A stretch of DNA of 64,000 bases from Solimonas sp041659605 (GTDB lineage: Bacteria > Pseudomonadota > Gammaproteobacteria > Nevskiales > Nevskiaceae), in NCBI GenBank assembly GCA_041659605.1, contig JBAZXW010000002.1:62001-126000 (forward strand), written 5' to 3'. The translations under genes were made by a program, and so were the position numbers. The notes beneath the pieces are model-generated. The model was not told the DNA's origin, searched no databases, and saw only the letters and a program-made list of their open reading frames with translations. Positions 51,729-60,045 of this stretch are shown here, one piece after another (the first letter of the stretch is position 1; each line of letters opens with the position of its first letter).

Positions 51729-51757
51729 ACCATATAGTCGACGGTGATGGCTGTCAA
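51729..51757 (-). promoter_or_regulatory. Sigma-70 promoter of the RND-DUF1329-DUF1302-YCF48 module
   Basis: On the minus strand TTGACA (51757-51752) is followed after 17 bp by TATGGT (51734-51729). The -35 is a perfect consensus match and the spacing is optimal. Expected transcription start is near 51721, inside the palindrome, giving a leader of roughly 80 nt to the RND ATG. Confidence 0.65.
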
Positions 51758-51995
51758 TACTCGCGATGCGGCTGGTGATTCACCGGCTCTTGCGCGCCAG
51801 AACGGCTTCTGACGAACGCGGAAAGACGATGCTTCGCGGCCAGTTCCTTCTCATCACAGTGCGTAGTCGTCCTGCGTACTTTGTTGTAGCATCCGGCGCC
51901 ATGCCGCGGTGACGGACGATGTCTGCACTCGAGGCGGCAGGTGGTGCGGCTGACCGACATGGCCGTACCCGGTGCGACCAACCGAGGAGACTGCA

Positions 51996-53633
51996 GTGAA
52001 GGAGTTCGACTACATCATCGTTGGCGCCGGCTCGGCCGGCTGCGTACTCGCCGACCGGCTCAGCGCCGACCCGGCGATCAGTGTCTGCCTGCTCGAGGCC
52101 GGCCCGGAGGATCGCAGCGCGCTCATCAGTACGCCGATGGGCGTCGTCGGGCTGATCGGCAGTTCCAAGTACAACTGGTGCTTCGAGACCGCGCCCGAAC
52201 CCCAGCTCAACGGCCGACGCCTGTTCTGGCCACGTGGCAAGACACTGGGCGGCTCCAGCTCGATCAACGCGATGGTCTACATCCGCGGCCACGCCCGCGA
52301 CTACGACGAATGGACCGTTCATGGCGGCCCGGCGTGGAGCAGCGAGAACCTGCTGCCCTTGTTCAAGGAGCACGAGAACAATGAACGTGGACCGTCGCGC
52401 TTTCACGGCAGCGGCGGATCGCTCAACGTCGCGGACGTGCGCGATCCCAATCCGCTCGGCCGCACCTTCATCGAGGCCGGCAGACAGATCGGCATTCCTG
52501 AAAACGCCGACTTCAACGGCGCCGAGCAGGAAGGCGTCGGTTTCTTCCAGGTGACGCAGAAAGACGGTCGGCGCTGGAGTTCGGCACGCGCCTTCCTCGA
52601 CCGCGCGCGCGGGCGGCCCAACCTGACCGTGCTCACCGGCGCGCGCGTCACGCGCATCCACGTCGAGAATCGCGTTGCCACCGGCGTCGCGCTGCATCGC
52701 GACGGCCGCAGCGAAACGCTGCGCGCGCGCAGCGAGGTCATTCTCTGTGGCGGCGCCGTCAACTCGCCGCACCTGCTCCTGCTGTCGGGCATCGGCCCGC
52801 GGCAGGAAGTCGAGCCCAAGGGCATCGCGCTGGTGCATGATCTGCCAGGTGTCGGCCGCAACCTCCAGGATCACCTCGACATGACCGTGATGATCCGCGA
52901 TCGCAGCAAGACAGCCATCGGACTGGCACTGTCGTTCGTGCCGCGCGCCATTGCCGGCGTCGTGCGGTATCTCTTCGGCGGTCGTGGCTTCCTGGCCAGC
53001 AATGTCGCCGAGAGCGGCGGCTTCGCGCGCCTGACGCGGCAGTCCGACCGTCCCGAGGTCCAGTTCCATTTCCTGCCGACGTTCCTGCGCGACCACGGCC
53101 GCAAGCTCGTGCCCGGATACGGCTGCACGCTGCACGTCTGCCAGCTGCGCCCGAAGAGCCGCGGCCACATCGGCCTCGACTCGGCGAACCCGCTCGTCGA
53201 TCCGCTGATCCAGCCGAACTACCTGTCGCACCCGGATGACGCGCGCGAGCTGGTCGATGCGGTCAAGCTGGCACGCCGGATCTTCGCGGCGTCGGCGTTC
53301 CGCAGCGTCAATGGCGGCGAGGTGGAACCCGGCCCGCAAGTGCAGACGGACGAGCAGATTCTTGCCGACATCCGCAAGCGCGCCGAGACGATCTACCACC
53401 CGGTCGGCACCTGCAGGATGGGCGCCGATGCGATGGCCGTGGTCGACGGCCAGCTGCGCGTGCACGGCATCGCCGGACTGCGCGTCGCCGACGCCTCGAT
53501 CATGCCGACGCTGATCGGCGGCAACACCAACGCGCCGTGCATGGTCATCGGCGAGATGGCTGCGCGCATGATCCTCGCAGCGCGCAAGGCACAGGCCGCC
53601 CAGCCCGAGCGCGTCATCGCGGCCGCGGCATGA
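51996..53633 (+). CDS. GMC family FAD-dependent alcohol oxidoreductase
   Basis: 545 residues from GTG 51996 (KEFDYIIVGAG follows), with GAGGAG 6 bp upstream; an in-frame GTG 24 bp earlier would place that ribosome site within the coding region. FAD motif VGAGSAGCVLADRLS, GMC signatures GKTLGGSSSINAMVYIRG and GAVNSPHLLLLSGIGP, and the active-site His region YHPVGTCRMG with GGNTNAPCMVIGE are intact. It oxidises a primary or secondary alcohol (choline dehydrogenase-like, or polycyclic alcohol). Its stop overlaps the start of the downstream hydrolase (ATGA), so both are made together. Confidence 0.92.
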   Translation: MKEFDYIIVGAGSAGCVLADRLSADPAISVCLLEAGPEDRSALISTPMGVVGLIGSSKYNWCFETAPEPQLNGRRLFWPRGKTLGGSSSINAMVYIRGHARDYDEWTVHGGPAWSSENLLPLFKEHENNERGPSRFHGSGGSLNVADVRDPNPLGRTFIEAGRQIGIPENADFNGAEQEGVGFFQVTQKDGRRWSSARAFLDRARGRPNLTVLTGARVTRIHVENRVATGVALHRDGRSETLRARSEVILCGGAVNSPHLLLLSGIGPRQEVEPKGIALVHDLPGVGRNLQDHLDMTVMIRDRSKTAIGLALSFVPRAIAGVVRYLFGGRGFLASNVAESGGFARLTRQSDRPEVQFHFLPTFLRDHGRKLVPGYGCTLHVCQLRPKSRGHIGLDSANPLVDPLIQPNYLSHPDDARELVDAVKLARRIFAASAFRSVNGGEVEPGPQVQTDEQILADIRKRAETIYHPVGTCRMGADAMAVVDGQLRVHGIAGLRVADASIMPTLIGGNTNAPCMVIGEMAARMILAARKAQAAQPERVIAAAA

Positions 53634-54520
53634 AGGCGCGCAGCGCCCGCGCACCCACGATCGACGAGGTCGACGCCAATGGCCTGCGGCTGAGTTGCCT
53701 GCGCCGCGGCCAGGGTCCGCTCGTGTTGTGCCTGCACGGATTCCCGGATACGGCCTGGAGCTTCGCCGATCTGCTCGAGCAGCTGGCCGACGCCGGTTAC
53801 TGCGCGGTGGCGCCGTTCATGCGCGGCTACGCGCCGAGCGCCGTCGCCGCGGACGGCGACTATTCGGTGACGGCACTGGCGCGCGATGTCGGCGCGCTCA
53901 TCGACAATTTCGGCAACGGCAAAGCCTGGGTGGTCGGGCACGACTGGGGCGCCGTCGCCGCCTACGGCGCCGCCGCGTTGTTGCCGGGCCGCGTCGCCGG
54001 CATCGTGACCGCCGCGGTGCCGCCGCTGCGCAGGTTCCTGTTCCATCCGACGTTGCGCCAGCTGCGCGCCTCGCACTACATGTTCAAGTTTCAGCTGCCC
54101 GGCTGGGCCGAGCGGCGCATCCCGGCGGACGACCACGCCTGGCTGTTCCGTCTTGCCCAGTCGTGGTCGCCGGACTGGGCGATGCCCGCGCGCTATGTCG
54201 AGCAGGTGAAAGCGGCCCTGGGCGCGCCGGCGCAGCTGCGCGCGGCCCTGGGCTACTACCGCGCGATTCCGCGCCTGCTGCTCGATGGCGATATCCGGCG
54301 CGCCGTGCTGCAGCCGACACCGGTGCCGGCACGCGTCATCTACGGCATGCGCGACCGCTGCATCCTGCCGGAAATGTTCAGCGATCTGGCTCCGTACTTC
54401 GGCGCCGAGTGGGATCGCGTGGCACTGAAGGATGCCGGGCATTTCATGCCGCTCGAAGCGCCGGCGGCGTTTGCGGCGGCGGTCCTCGACTTCATCAAGC
54501 CGCGCTACGGCGCGCCGTGA
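53630..54520 (+). CDS. Epoxide-hydrolase-like alpha/beta hydrolase
   Basis: 296 residues from ATG 53630, coupled by 4-bp overlap to the GMC gene. HGFPDTAWSF forms the oxyanion region; the nucleophile elbow GHDWGA carries Asp, not Ser, which is the mark of soluble epoxide hydrolases and haloalkane dehalogenases; acid in GMRDRCILP and His in AGHFMPLEAP. Hydrolysis of an epoxide to a diol is the best guess; dehalogenase activity would need the halide-binding Trp pair, of which only the Trp next to the nucleophile is evident. Together with the GMC enzyme it would convert epoxide to diol to ketone or aldehyde, by inference. Confidence 0.87.
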   Translation: MKARSARAPTIDEVDANGLRLSCLRRGQGPLVLCLHGFPDTAWSFADLLEQLADAGYCAVAPFMRGYAPSAVAADGDYSVTALARDVGALIDNFGNGKAWVVGHDWGAVAAYGAAALLPGRVAGIVTAAVPPLRRFLFHPTLRQLRASHYMFKFQLPGWAERRIPADDHAWLFRLAQSWSPDWAMPARYVEQVKAALGAPAQLRAALGYYRAIPRLLLDGDIRRAVLQPTPVPARVIYGMRDRCILPEMFSDLAPYFGAEWDRVALKDAGHFMPLEAPAAFAAAVLDFIKPRYGAP

Positions 54521-54535
54521 TCCCGCCTGCCTCGC

Positions 54536-55027
54536 TCAGCGCGTCGCCGGCGCATCAGGCTCGATGCGTACCTTCACCTTCTGCACCGACGCCTCGATGG
54601 TCCGGTGCATGGCGTCGCCCCAGTAGACCTTGAGGGTCTGTTCCCCGGGCTTCGCCGGAAGGTCGAACACGAACAGGTAGCGGTGCCCGCCGAGACGGAT
54701 CAGCTGTTTCGACGTCGGCATCATCGATACCTCGTCGCTCTCGATGTGCAGGTGCACGCCGATGACCGGCGCGTCCATCGTCATCGCCGCCATGTCGCCG
54801 GGCGTCTCGAAGACGATCGCGAGCTGGCGCCCCACGACCGCACCGTTCTCGGGCAGCAGGATCGACAGCGGCGGCGCGGCTACGGGGGCGTCCGCAGCCA
54901 CAGCGTGATGATGATGGTGTGCGTGCTCGTCGGCAGCGGCCGCGGTGAATGGCAGCGCGAGCAGCGCGGCGACCAGCGCGAAACGCAGCGGCGCGTGGAG
55001 CGGGAAGTGGCGGGCGTGCAATGGCAT
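54536..55027 (-). CDS. His-rich exported protein, last gene of the copper monooxygenase operon
   Basis: 163 residues from ATG 55027, with AGGAAAG upstream. Signal peptide to about residue 31 (FALVAALLALPFTAAAA), then DEHAHHHHHAVAADAP, a histidine cluster at the mature N-terminus suited to copper. The rest is a beta-rich domain (LSILLPENGAVVGRQLAIVFETPGDMAAMTMDAPVIGVHLHIESDEVSMM). Met- and His-containing strands (MAAMTMDAPVIGVHLHIE) could also bind copper. Not a family I can name. It ends 17 bp after the CopD-fusion stop in transcription order. Function as a periplasmic copper carrier for the monooxygenase is inference from position and composition. Confidence 0.7.
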   Translation of the reverse strand: MPLHARHFPLHAPLRFALVAALLALPFTAAAADEHAHHHHHAVAADAPVAAPPLSILLPENGAVVGRQLAIVFETPGDMAAMTMDAPVIGVHLHIESDEVSMMPTSKQLIRLGGHRYLFVFDLPAKPGEQTLKVYWGDAMHRTIEASVQKVKVRIEPDAPATR

Positions 55028-55044
55028 GTGACTTTCCTGTGCAG

Positions 55045-57015
55045 TCAATGGATGTGGAGATCGGGTGGCGGACGCAGTTCGGGCTCCGACTGCAGTCGCT
55101 CGATCTGGTGCAGCAAGCTGTCGAGATCGTCCCAGCCGGCTCCCGTGTCTTGCGGGATCCAGCGGGCACGGACATAGCCGAAGCGGTCGATCAGGAACTC
55201 TGCGTGGTGCCACGCCATGCCGAGGCGGTCAGCGTCGCCGCGATCGGCCAGCGTGCGGCTCAGCAACTGGTAGGCCGACCACACCGGGAGTGCCGCATCG
55301 CCGCCGAGCACCGGGATGTCCAGCGCCGGCAGCTGCGTCGGCGCCGCGATCGCGATCGCGATCACCTGCAGGCCCGCGGCTGCCAGCCGCGGCCGGGCGG
55401 CGTCGAGCGCGGCAAGGCGGCGGCCGGCGGCGGGATCGCGACCGTCGAGAAACACCAGCAGCACCGCACTGCGACGACGGAAATCCTTGAGGTCGGCACG
55501 GCCGCCGGACACGTCGTCGAAATAGAACAGCGGCGCACCGAGCCACGGCTGCAGCGGCTGGATCCGCGGCCCGAGCACACGCGCCTCGAAGCCCTGGGAG
55601 AAGGCGCGCAGGAAATTGACCAGGTCCCAGCGTTCGCTCCCGTCGAGCCGGTCGGCATAGCCCGGCATGCCGCTGGCCGGAATGCCATGCGAGAACCACC
55701 AGTACATGTCGCCGGCGGTATGCAGCGCCGTGTGCGGTTCGCTCAGATTGGCCGGCGGCACGGCCAGCCCGGCGGCACGCACACCGTAACCCAGGCCGCC
55801 GCGGCCGTGGCAGGACACGCAGTGCGTCTCGAACAGGCGCTGGCCGTTCGCGATCGACTCGGCCAGATAAGGCACATCGGCGCGCCGGAACGTATCGGGG
55901 AAGGCCGGCACGCTCAGCGCCCAGGCCACCAGCGCCAGCCCGCCCGCACCCAGCGCAGATGCTGCTATGCGTCGGCGGCGCCAAAACACGGCGGCGGCCA
56001 GCAGCACGGCGCCGGCGAGCACGAGCGGCATGCTCGGCCATTGCGGCCAGGTCGCCTCGACCGAGACGCGCCACGGCAGCCACCAGAGCGGCTGGTCATG
56101 CAGCGCCGGCGTCGTCTGTGCCAGCCCGGCGCCCAGCAGCAGCAGCCCCAGCGCCAGCCCGAGCTCGACGCCGACGAGGCGCAACGCCGCGCTGTGATCG
56201 ACCGAGGCTGACGCGTCGCGCAGTGACGGCACGAAACCCGCGCGCAGACGGCTGGCGATCCGCAGCACGCCGGAGAGCAGCAGGAGCTTTGCGACCAGCA
56301 GCAGGCCGTAGCGGGTTCCGAGCAGGTCGCCCTGGTCGTCGACGAACGCCCAGGCGACGAGGGCCCCGCTCAGGACAATCGCGATCATGCACAGCAGCGC
56401 CAGCCGCGAGAAGCGCAGCAGGACCCGCGCAGCGTGCTCGCGCACCACGGCGCCGGCATCGCGCCGGCTCACACGCACGAGGCCGATCCATGCCGGCAGT
56501 GCGCCAAGCCACAGGCACAGTGCGAGGACGTGCAGCATGTGCGCCGGCACGCGCAGAAAAGCGCCCGCGCTGCCCGCGGCATGCCCGGTCAGCGGCGCGG
56601 CGATCGCGACCGCCGCAGCGGCGAGCAGCGTCAGCATCAGCAGCGACCGCGACGCCGGCGCGTCGCGGCCGGGGCGCAGCGCGATCAGTACCGACACCAG
56701 TGCGACGGCGAGCAGCGCGCGCCACAGCCAGATCCTGCCGAAGCGGGTGCCGGTGACGAGATCGCGCAGCAACGCGGCGTCGATCGGTATCGTCGCGCCG
56801 GCGACCTGCGCCGCCTGCACCAGCAGCGCCGCGACCAGCGCGAGCGAGAGCACGGCGGCGCCCGGCAGCAGGCTGCGACTCCAGCGCCGTGCCCATGCGC
56901 GCAGTACCGGCGGCGACGGCGCGTCGGCGAGCAGCAGGAACGCGGCGGTACCGATCAGATGGGACGAGGCCAGCACGCCGAGCGCACGCGCGGCGATGCC
57001 CAGGCCTTCAATCAT
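55045..57015 (-). CDS. CopD-cytochrome c-thioredoxin-like fusion protein
   Basis: 656 residues from ATG 57015, overlapping CopC by 8 bp. Residues 1-310 are a CopD copper-resistance domain with about eight helices (PLTGHAAGSAGAFLRVPAHMLHVLALCLWLGALPAWIGLV includes the CopD His residues). Two more helices follow, then a c-type cytochrome with Cys399-Val-Ser-Cys402-His403 and probable axial Met450 (GIPASGMPGYADRL). Residues about 495-640 form a thioredoxin/peroxiredoxin-like domain (SAVLLVFLDGRDPAAGRRL, LIDRFGYVRARWIPQ) with no CxxC pair, so it is unlikely to be a thiol reductase. The fusion suggests copper import coupled to electron transfer for the monooxygenase. Confidence 0.85.
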   Translation of the reverse strand: MIEGLGIAARALGVLASSHLIGTAAFLLLADAPSPPVLRAWARRWSRSLLPGAAVLSLALVAALLVQAAQVAGATIPIDAALLRDLVTGTRFGRIWLWRALLAVALVSVLIALRPGRDAPASRSLLMLTLLAAAAVAIAAPLTGHAAGSAGAFLRVPAHMLHVLALCLWLGALPAWIGLVRVSRRDAGAVVREHAARVLLRFSRLALLCMIAIVLSGALVAWAFVDDQGDLLGTRYGLLLVAKLLLLSGVLRIASRLRAGFVPSLRDASASVDHSAALRLVGVELGLALGLLLLGAGLAQTTPALHDQPLWWLPWRVSVEATWPQWPSMPLVLAGAVLLAAAVFWRRRRIAASALGAGGLALVAWALSVPAFPDTFRRADVPYLAESIANGQRLFETHCVSCHGRGGLGYGVRAAGLAVPPANLSEPHTALHTAGDMYWWFSHGIPASGMPGYADRLDGSERWDLVNFLRAFSQGFEARVLGPRIQPLQPWLGAPLFYFDDVSGGRADLKDFRRRSAVLLVFLDGRDPAAGRRLAALDAARPRLAAAGLQVIAIAIAAPTQLPALDIPVLGGDAALPVWSAYQLLSRTLADRGDADRLGMAWHHAEFLIDRFGYVRARWIPQDTGAGWDDLDSLLHQIERLQSEPELRPPPDLHIH

Positions 57016-57391
57016 CGACGCCCGTAGCGGGCGCAACCCGGAACTGGTAGCCGTACTCGACGACGTGACCGTCCTGCGACAGCACGCGGTAGCGCACGGT
57101 GTAGGTTCCCGGCGACAGGGATCCAGGAATGGCGATCTCGATCTGCGCGGGATCGTCGCCGGACAGGCGCAGCGTCCCCAGCGTCACCGGACGGCCATCC
57201 GGTGCTTCGAGCGTGACGTTCGAGAAGCGTGGTTCGACCGCTTCGTTGAACCGCAGCACGATCGCCGCCGGCGAGCGGCTGAGCGTCTCGCGGCTGCCCG
57301 GCATCGACTTGAGCAGCGCGGCGTGCGCCTGCGCCGTAGCAGGCGCCAGCATCGCGCAGGCCGTCACCAGCGCCGCCAGGCCTCTACGCAT
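57008..57391 (-). CDS. copC: CopC family periplasmic copper-binding protein
   Basis: 127 residues from ATG 57391. Signal peptide MRRGLAALVTACAMLAPATAQA then mature HAALLKSMPG, giving an N-terminal His (His23) as a copper(II) ligand; Asp107 and His109 in SQDGHVVEYGYQF complete the known CopC brace. The domain is a cupredoxin-like beta-barrel of the usual size. It overlaps the preceding gene by 8 bp and CopD by 8 bp. Members of the Met-rich copper(I) type have additional Met clusters, which this one lacks. Copper delivery to the monooxygenase or to CopD is expected. Confidence 0.92.
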   Translation of the reverse strand: MRRGLAALVTACAMLAPATAQAHAALLKSMPGSRETLSRSPAAIVLRFNEAVEPRFSNVTLEAPDGRPVTLGTLRLSGDDPAQIEIAIPGSLSPGTYTVRYRVLSQDGHVVEYGYQFRVAPATGVDD

Positions 57392-57995
57392 CGTCGCGAT
57401 CCGCCGCAGCGCCGCGCAACCCACGGCCGGTCAGCCGGTACGCCAGCAGGCTCAGCGCGATGACCACGACGAAAGCCGGCACGTAGCGCCAAGGGTTCTT
57501 GACGCCGACGCGAAACGGAAACACCGAGTTCAGCGTCGTCCCGTTCTGCGGATCGGTCGCAGTGAACAGTCCGATATACCAGCCGGGTTCCAAGAAGGCC
57601 TGCTCGAAGGTCAGCGTGCCACGCGGGTAAGGCTGCGGCGCGATGCGCGCCAGTGTCGCCGCATCGATATCCGCGGCGCTGCCGAGCTGCTCATAACGGG
57701 CGCTCATTCCCAGCGCCCTGGCATCGGCGAGCACGCGAAACTCGACCACCTGCTTGCGCAGCGCCGGATCGATGAAATCGAGCACGATGATCGCCTTGCC
57801 GAGCTCGGGAATGTCCTCGCAGAACTCCTGCGTCGCACGGAACTCCGGCTGGTAGCCGGAGAAATGGGCCAGGTACTGCCCGACACGCATCACGCAGACG
57901 TCGTCCTCCATGGACACGCCGCCGTGTGCATGCGCCTGCGCCGCCAGCGCCGCGAGCGACAGAGCCGCAGCCGCTCTCAGCATCCGGCTCATCAT
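57384..57995 (-). CDS. Unrecognised exported membrane-anchored protein of the copper monooxygenase operon
   Basis: 203 residues from ATG 57995, or 202 from the next codon; the ATGA/TGATG overlaps the PmoB stop, so it is translationally coupled. The signal peptide ends AQAHA|HGGVSMEDD, leaving a mature N-terminal His24. The soluble part has two Cys (34 and 59; DDVCVMRVGQYLAHFSGYQP ... EFCEDIPELG), then beta-rich sequence, and one C-terminal transmembrane helix at about 172-187 followed by a short cytoplasmic tail. I do not recognise a family. Position between PmoB and CopC and the N-terminal His suggest copper handling or monooxygenase assembly. Confidence 0.8.
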   Translation of the reverse strand: MMSRMLRAAAALSLAALAAQAHAHGGVSMEDDVCVMRVGQYLAHFSGYQPEFRATQEFCEDIPELGKAIIVLDFIDPALRKQVVEFRVLADARALGMSARYEQLGSAADIDAATLARIAPQPYPRGTLTFEQAFLEPGWYIGLFTATDPQNGTTLNSVFPFRVGVKNPWRYVPAFVVVIALSLLAYRLTGRGLRGAAADRDDA

Positions 57996-59215
57996 CCGAA
58001 CACCGGAATCATCGGCCCACCGATCTCGACCAGGTAGCGGCGTCCGTTCTGATCGAAGAAGAACAGCAGCGCGGCAATCACCGCATCCGGCGACTTGATC
58101 ATGGTCGTCATGCGCTGGGTCTCCCACAACGCGTCGTCGGCGTAGATGACGATCGTGCGCGTCTCGCCCGGCGCCACTGGCCCGCCCTCGACGCGCAGCG
58201 CTTCCGGCGCAACCAGATCATCGTCGTCCCTGGGCACCACCTTCAGCACGTCGGAATTGATGAAGCGCAGATTGCCGGCGGCGAACTCGCCGACGGTGAC
58301 CGGGCTGTCGCTCCGGTTGGTCACCGTCAGCTCGACACGGAAACTGCGCCCCGGAATCCGATAGCGCGCCTCGCCCATCGTCACACTCACCAGTGACTCC
58401 GGCTCCGTCGCCGGCACCTTGACCTTGCCGGTCTGCAGCGGCGTGGTGATCGGCCAGCGCGCATTCGCGTACTGGTAACCGCCGACAATCACCGAAAGCG
58501 CCACGACCAGGAAGCCCAGGCCCACGCGACGGTCCGTCAGCGTGATCATCCGGTCGGCGTCGACGCCCAGTTCGGCGGCGCGCTTGAAGCGCGGAATGAT
58601 GATCGGGCACTTGAGCAGCCAGTAGACGAACCAGGCCAGCCCGATCGCGAACCACAGTGCCGACCAGGCCGCGGCATGCGTGAAACCGTAGCGTTCGAGG
58701 TCGACCTGCTGTCCGAGCAACGTCGTCGCCGTGTTCTCGAACGGCGTCCCACCCTCGCCGACATTCAGCCACATGCCGGGGCCGATGATCGGCCCGGTGT
58801 CCTTGACGTTGATGACCGGGTGGATGTGGTAGCGGCCCGGCTTGCGCGCCTTGAGCGTGATCTCGAAGTCGTAGGCCTTGCCGCGCTCGAACGCGGTCGA
58901 GCGGATCATCGGCACGCCGTTGACGCGCGAATCCAGGCGCACGAACGCCGGGCCGGGCACGCCGATGTTGAGGAATGCCGTGTCCTCGATCGAGGCGACG
59001 TGCTCCGGCCAGTACTTCGACGGCATGAAGCGGCCACGCACCGTCAGCGTGTCGTTGACCTTGAGGGATTCGGCGCTGATTTCGACGTCGAACCAGTGCA
59101 CCGTGCTCATGCGCAGTTGCGGCATCTGCGCGCGCTCGCCGTGGGCGAACGCAGGCGGGGTCGCCAGGCCGGCCAGCACCAGCACCAGCATCAGGAGTGA
59201 TTGAAGCCTGCTCAT
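57992..59215 (-). CDS. pmoB: Particulate methane/ammonia monooxygenase-type subunit B
   Basis: 407 residues from ATG 59215. Signal peptide to Ala24, so the mature protein begins at His25 (HGERAQMPQLRMSTVHWFD), equivalent to His33 of Methylococcus PmoB. His130 and His132 (GRYHIHPVINV) match His137 and His139, completing CuB. His40 matches His48 of the bis-His site; the His72 position is Met64. FLNIGVPGPAFVRLDSRVNG and GPIIGPGMWLNVGEGG are family signatures; two helices (about 189-208 and 235-253) separate the two cupredoxin domains. It follows PmoA by 10 bp. Part of the copper membrane monooxygenase complex. Confidence 0.95.
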   Translation of the reverse strand: MSRLQSLLMLVLVLAGLATPPAFAHGERAQMPQLRMSTVHWFDVEISAESLKVNDTLTVRGRFMPSKYWPEHVASIEDTAFLNIGVPGPAFVRLDSRVNGVPMIRSTAFERGKAYDFEITLKARKPGRYHIHPVINVKDTGPIIGPGMWLNVGEGGTPFENTATTLLGQQVDLERYGFTHAAAWSALWFAIGLAWFVYWLLKCPIIIPRFKRAAELGVDADRMITLTDRRVGLGFLVVALSVIVGGYQYANARWPITTPLQTGKVKVPATEPESLVSVTMGEARYRIPGRSFRVELTVTNRSDSPVTVGEFAAGNLRFINSDVLKVVPRDDDDLVAPEALRVEGGPVAPGETRTIVIYADDALWETQRMTTMIKSPDAVIAALLFFFDQNGRRYLVEIGGPMIPVFG

Positions 59216-59225
59216 CGTCCGCCCC

Positions 59226-59981
59226 TCAGGTGATCTTGCGCAGCCAGATGGCCTTGGCACCCAGATAGCCGACCCACATCCAGAACCAGGTGTTCATGAT
59301 GTTGAGGAAGCCGGCGAACACCGCGGTCAACGGCGTCACCGCCTCGCCAAAGGTCCGCAGCGTCGACTGCTCGATGATGCGGACGTACTCGGGGATGGCC
59401 GTGCGCACGTACTCGTAACCGAGCAGGTCGGCAACGGTCAGCATCGTGCCGTGCAGTTCCACGGGGACCTGGAACGGCGCCAGCAGCGGCCAGTTCAGCG
59501 GATAGATCAGCAGGCCGAACAGGAACCCGCCGAACAGGCCGGTGACGAAGAAACTGCGGCTGAGCAGCAGCAGGCAGTCGAAGATCAGGCCGAGTGCGAC
59601 ATAGGTCGACGGCCACACCATGTTCATCGGGAAGTTCGCGAACAGGTGGAAGTTCAGGTAACGGCTGACCCAGGCGCCGAGCGTCAGGCACAGGATCGTC
59701 AGCGTGCCGGCCACCGGCAGGCGGAATTTCTCCCACAGCACGTAGCTGAACACACCCGGCAGTACCGACAGGGCCAAGGGCGTCACCAGCGGCCACCAGC
59801 GGCGGTCGCGCCAGTCGACCCAGTAGTCCCAGTCGCCGACCAGCAGCGCGAAATGAAACGCGAAGATGCCCATGAACAGCAGCACGATCACCGGAATCAC
59901 CAGCAGATCGACTTGTGCGTAGGCGCGCCTCTGTTCGGCAGTCGTCGCGACGGCAGAACCTTTCGGCAATGTGATGTCCAT
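59226..59981 (-). CDS. pmoA: Particulate methane/ammonia monooxygenase-type subunit A
   Basis: 251 residues from ATG 59981, with GGTGGAG 6 bp upstream; ATG 59984 and GTG 59993 are alternatives. Seven-helix membrane subunit with the hallmark GDWDYWVDWRDRRWWPLVTPL, NFPMNMVWPSTYVALGLIFDC and C-terminal FWMWVGYLGAKAIWLRK. Length is close to methanotroph PmoA (about 247). Preceded by a 128-bp gap with a strong hairpin after pmoC. The sequence is divergent from the methanotroph forms I know in the middle helices, consistent with a non-methane hydrocarbon monooxygenase lineage, but a phylogeny is needed to place it. Confidence 0.95.
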   Translation of the reverse strand: MDITLPKGSAVATTAEQRRAYAQVDLLVIPVIVLLFMGIFAFHFALLVGDWDYWVDWRDRRWWPLVTPLALSVLPGVFSYVLWEKFRLPVAGTLTILCLTLGAWVSRYLNFHLFANFPMNMVWPSTYVALGLIFDCLLLLSRSFFVTGLFGGFLFGLLIYPLNWPLLAPFQVPVELHGTMLTVADLLGYEYVRTAIPEYVRIIEQSTLRTFGEAVTPLTAVFAGFLNIMNTWFWMWVGYLGAKAIWLRKIT

Positions 59982-60045
59982 CATGTACTCCACCGCCGCC
60001 CGCTACCGCGAACGGCAGTCAGGCACGCAGGAAGAAGGAGAAAGA

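Larger units (their letters stand above)
51639..51995. other. 357-bp divergent intergenic region
   Basis: Holds the RND promoter and a palindromic operator (separate entries) in its left part. The right part (51760-51990) shows no gene I would support: a 75-codon minus-strand open frame lacks a ribosome site and family features. The GMC oxidoreductase ribosome site is at its right end. Confidence 0.6.
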
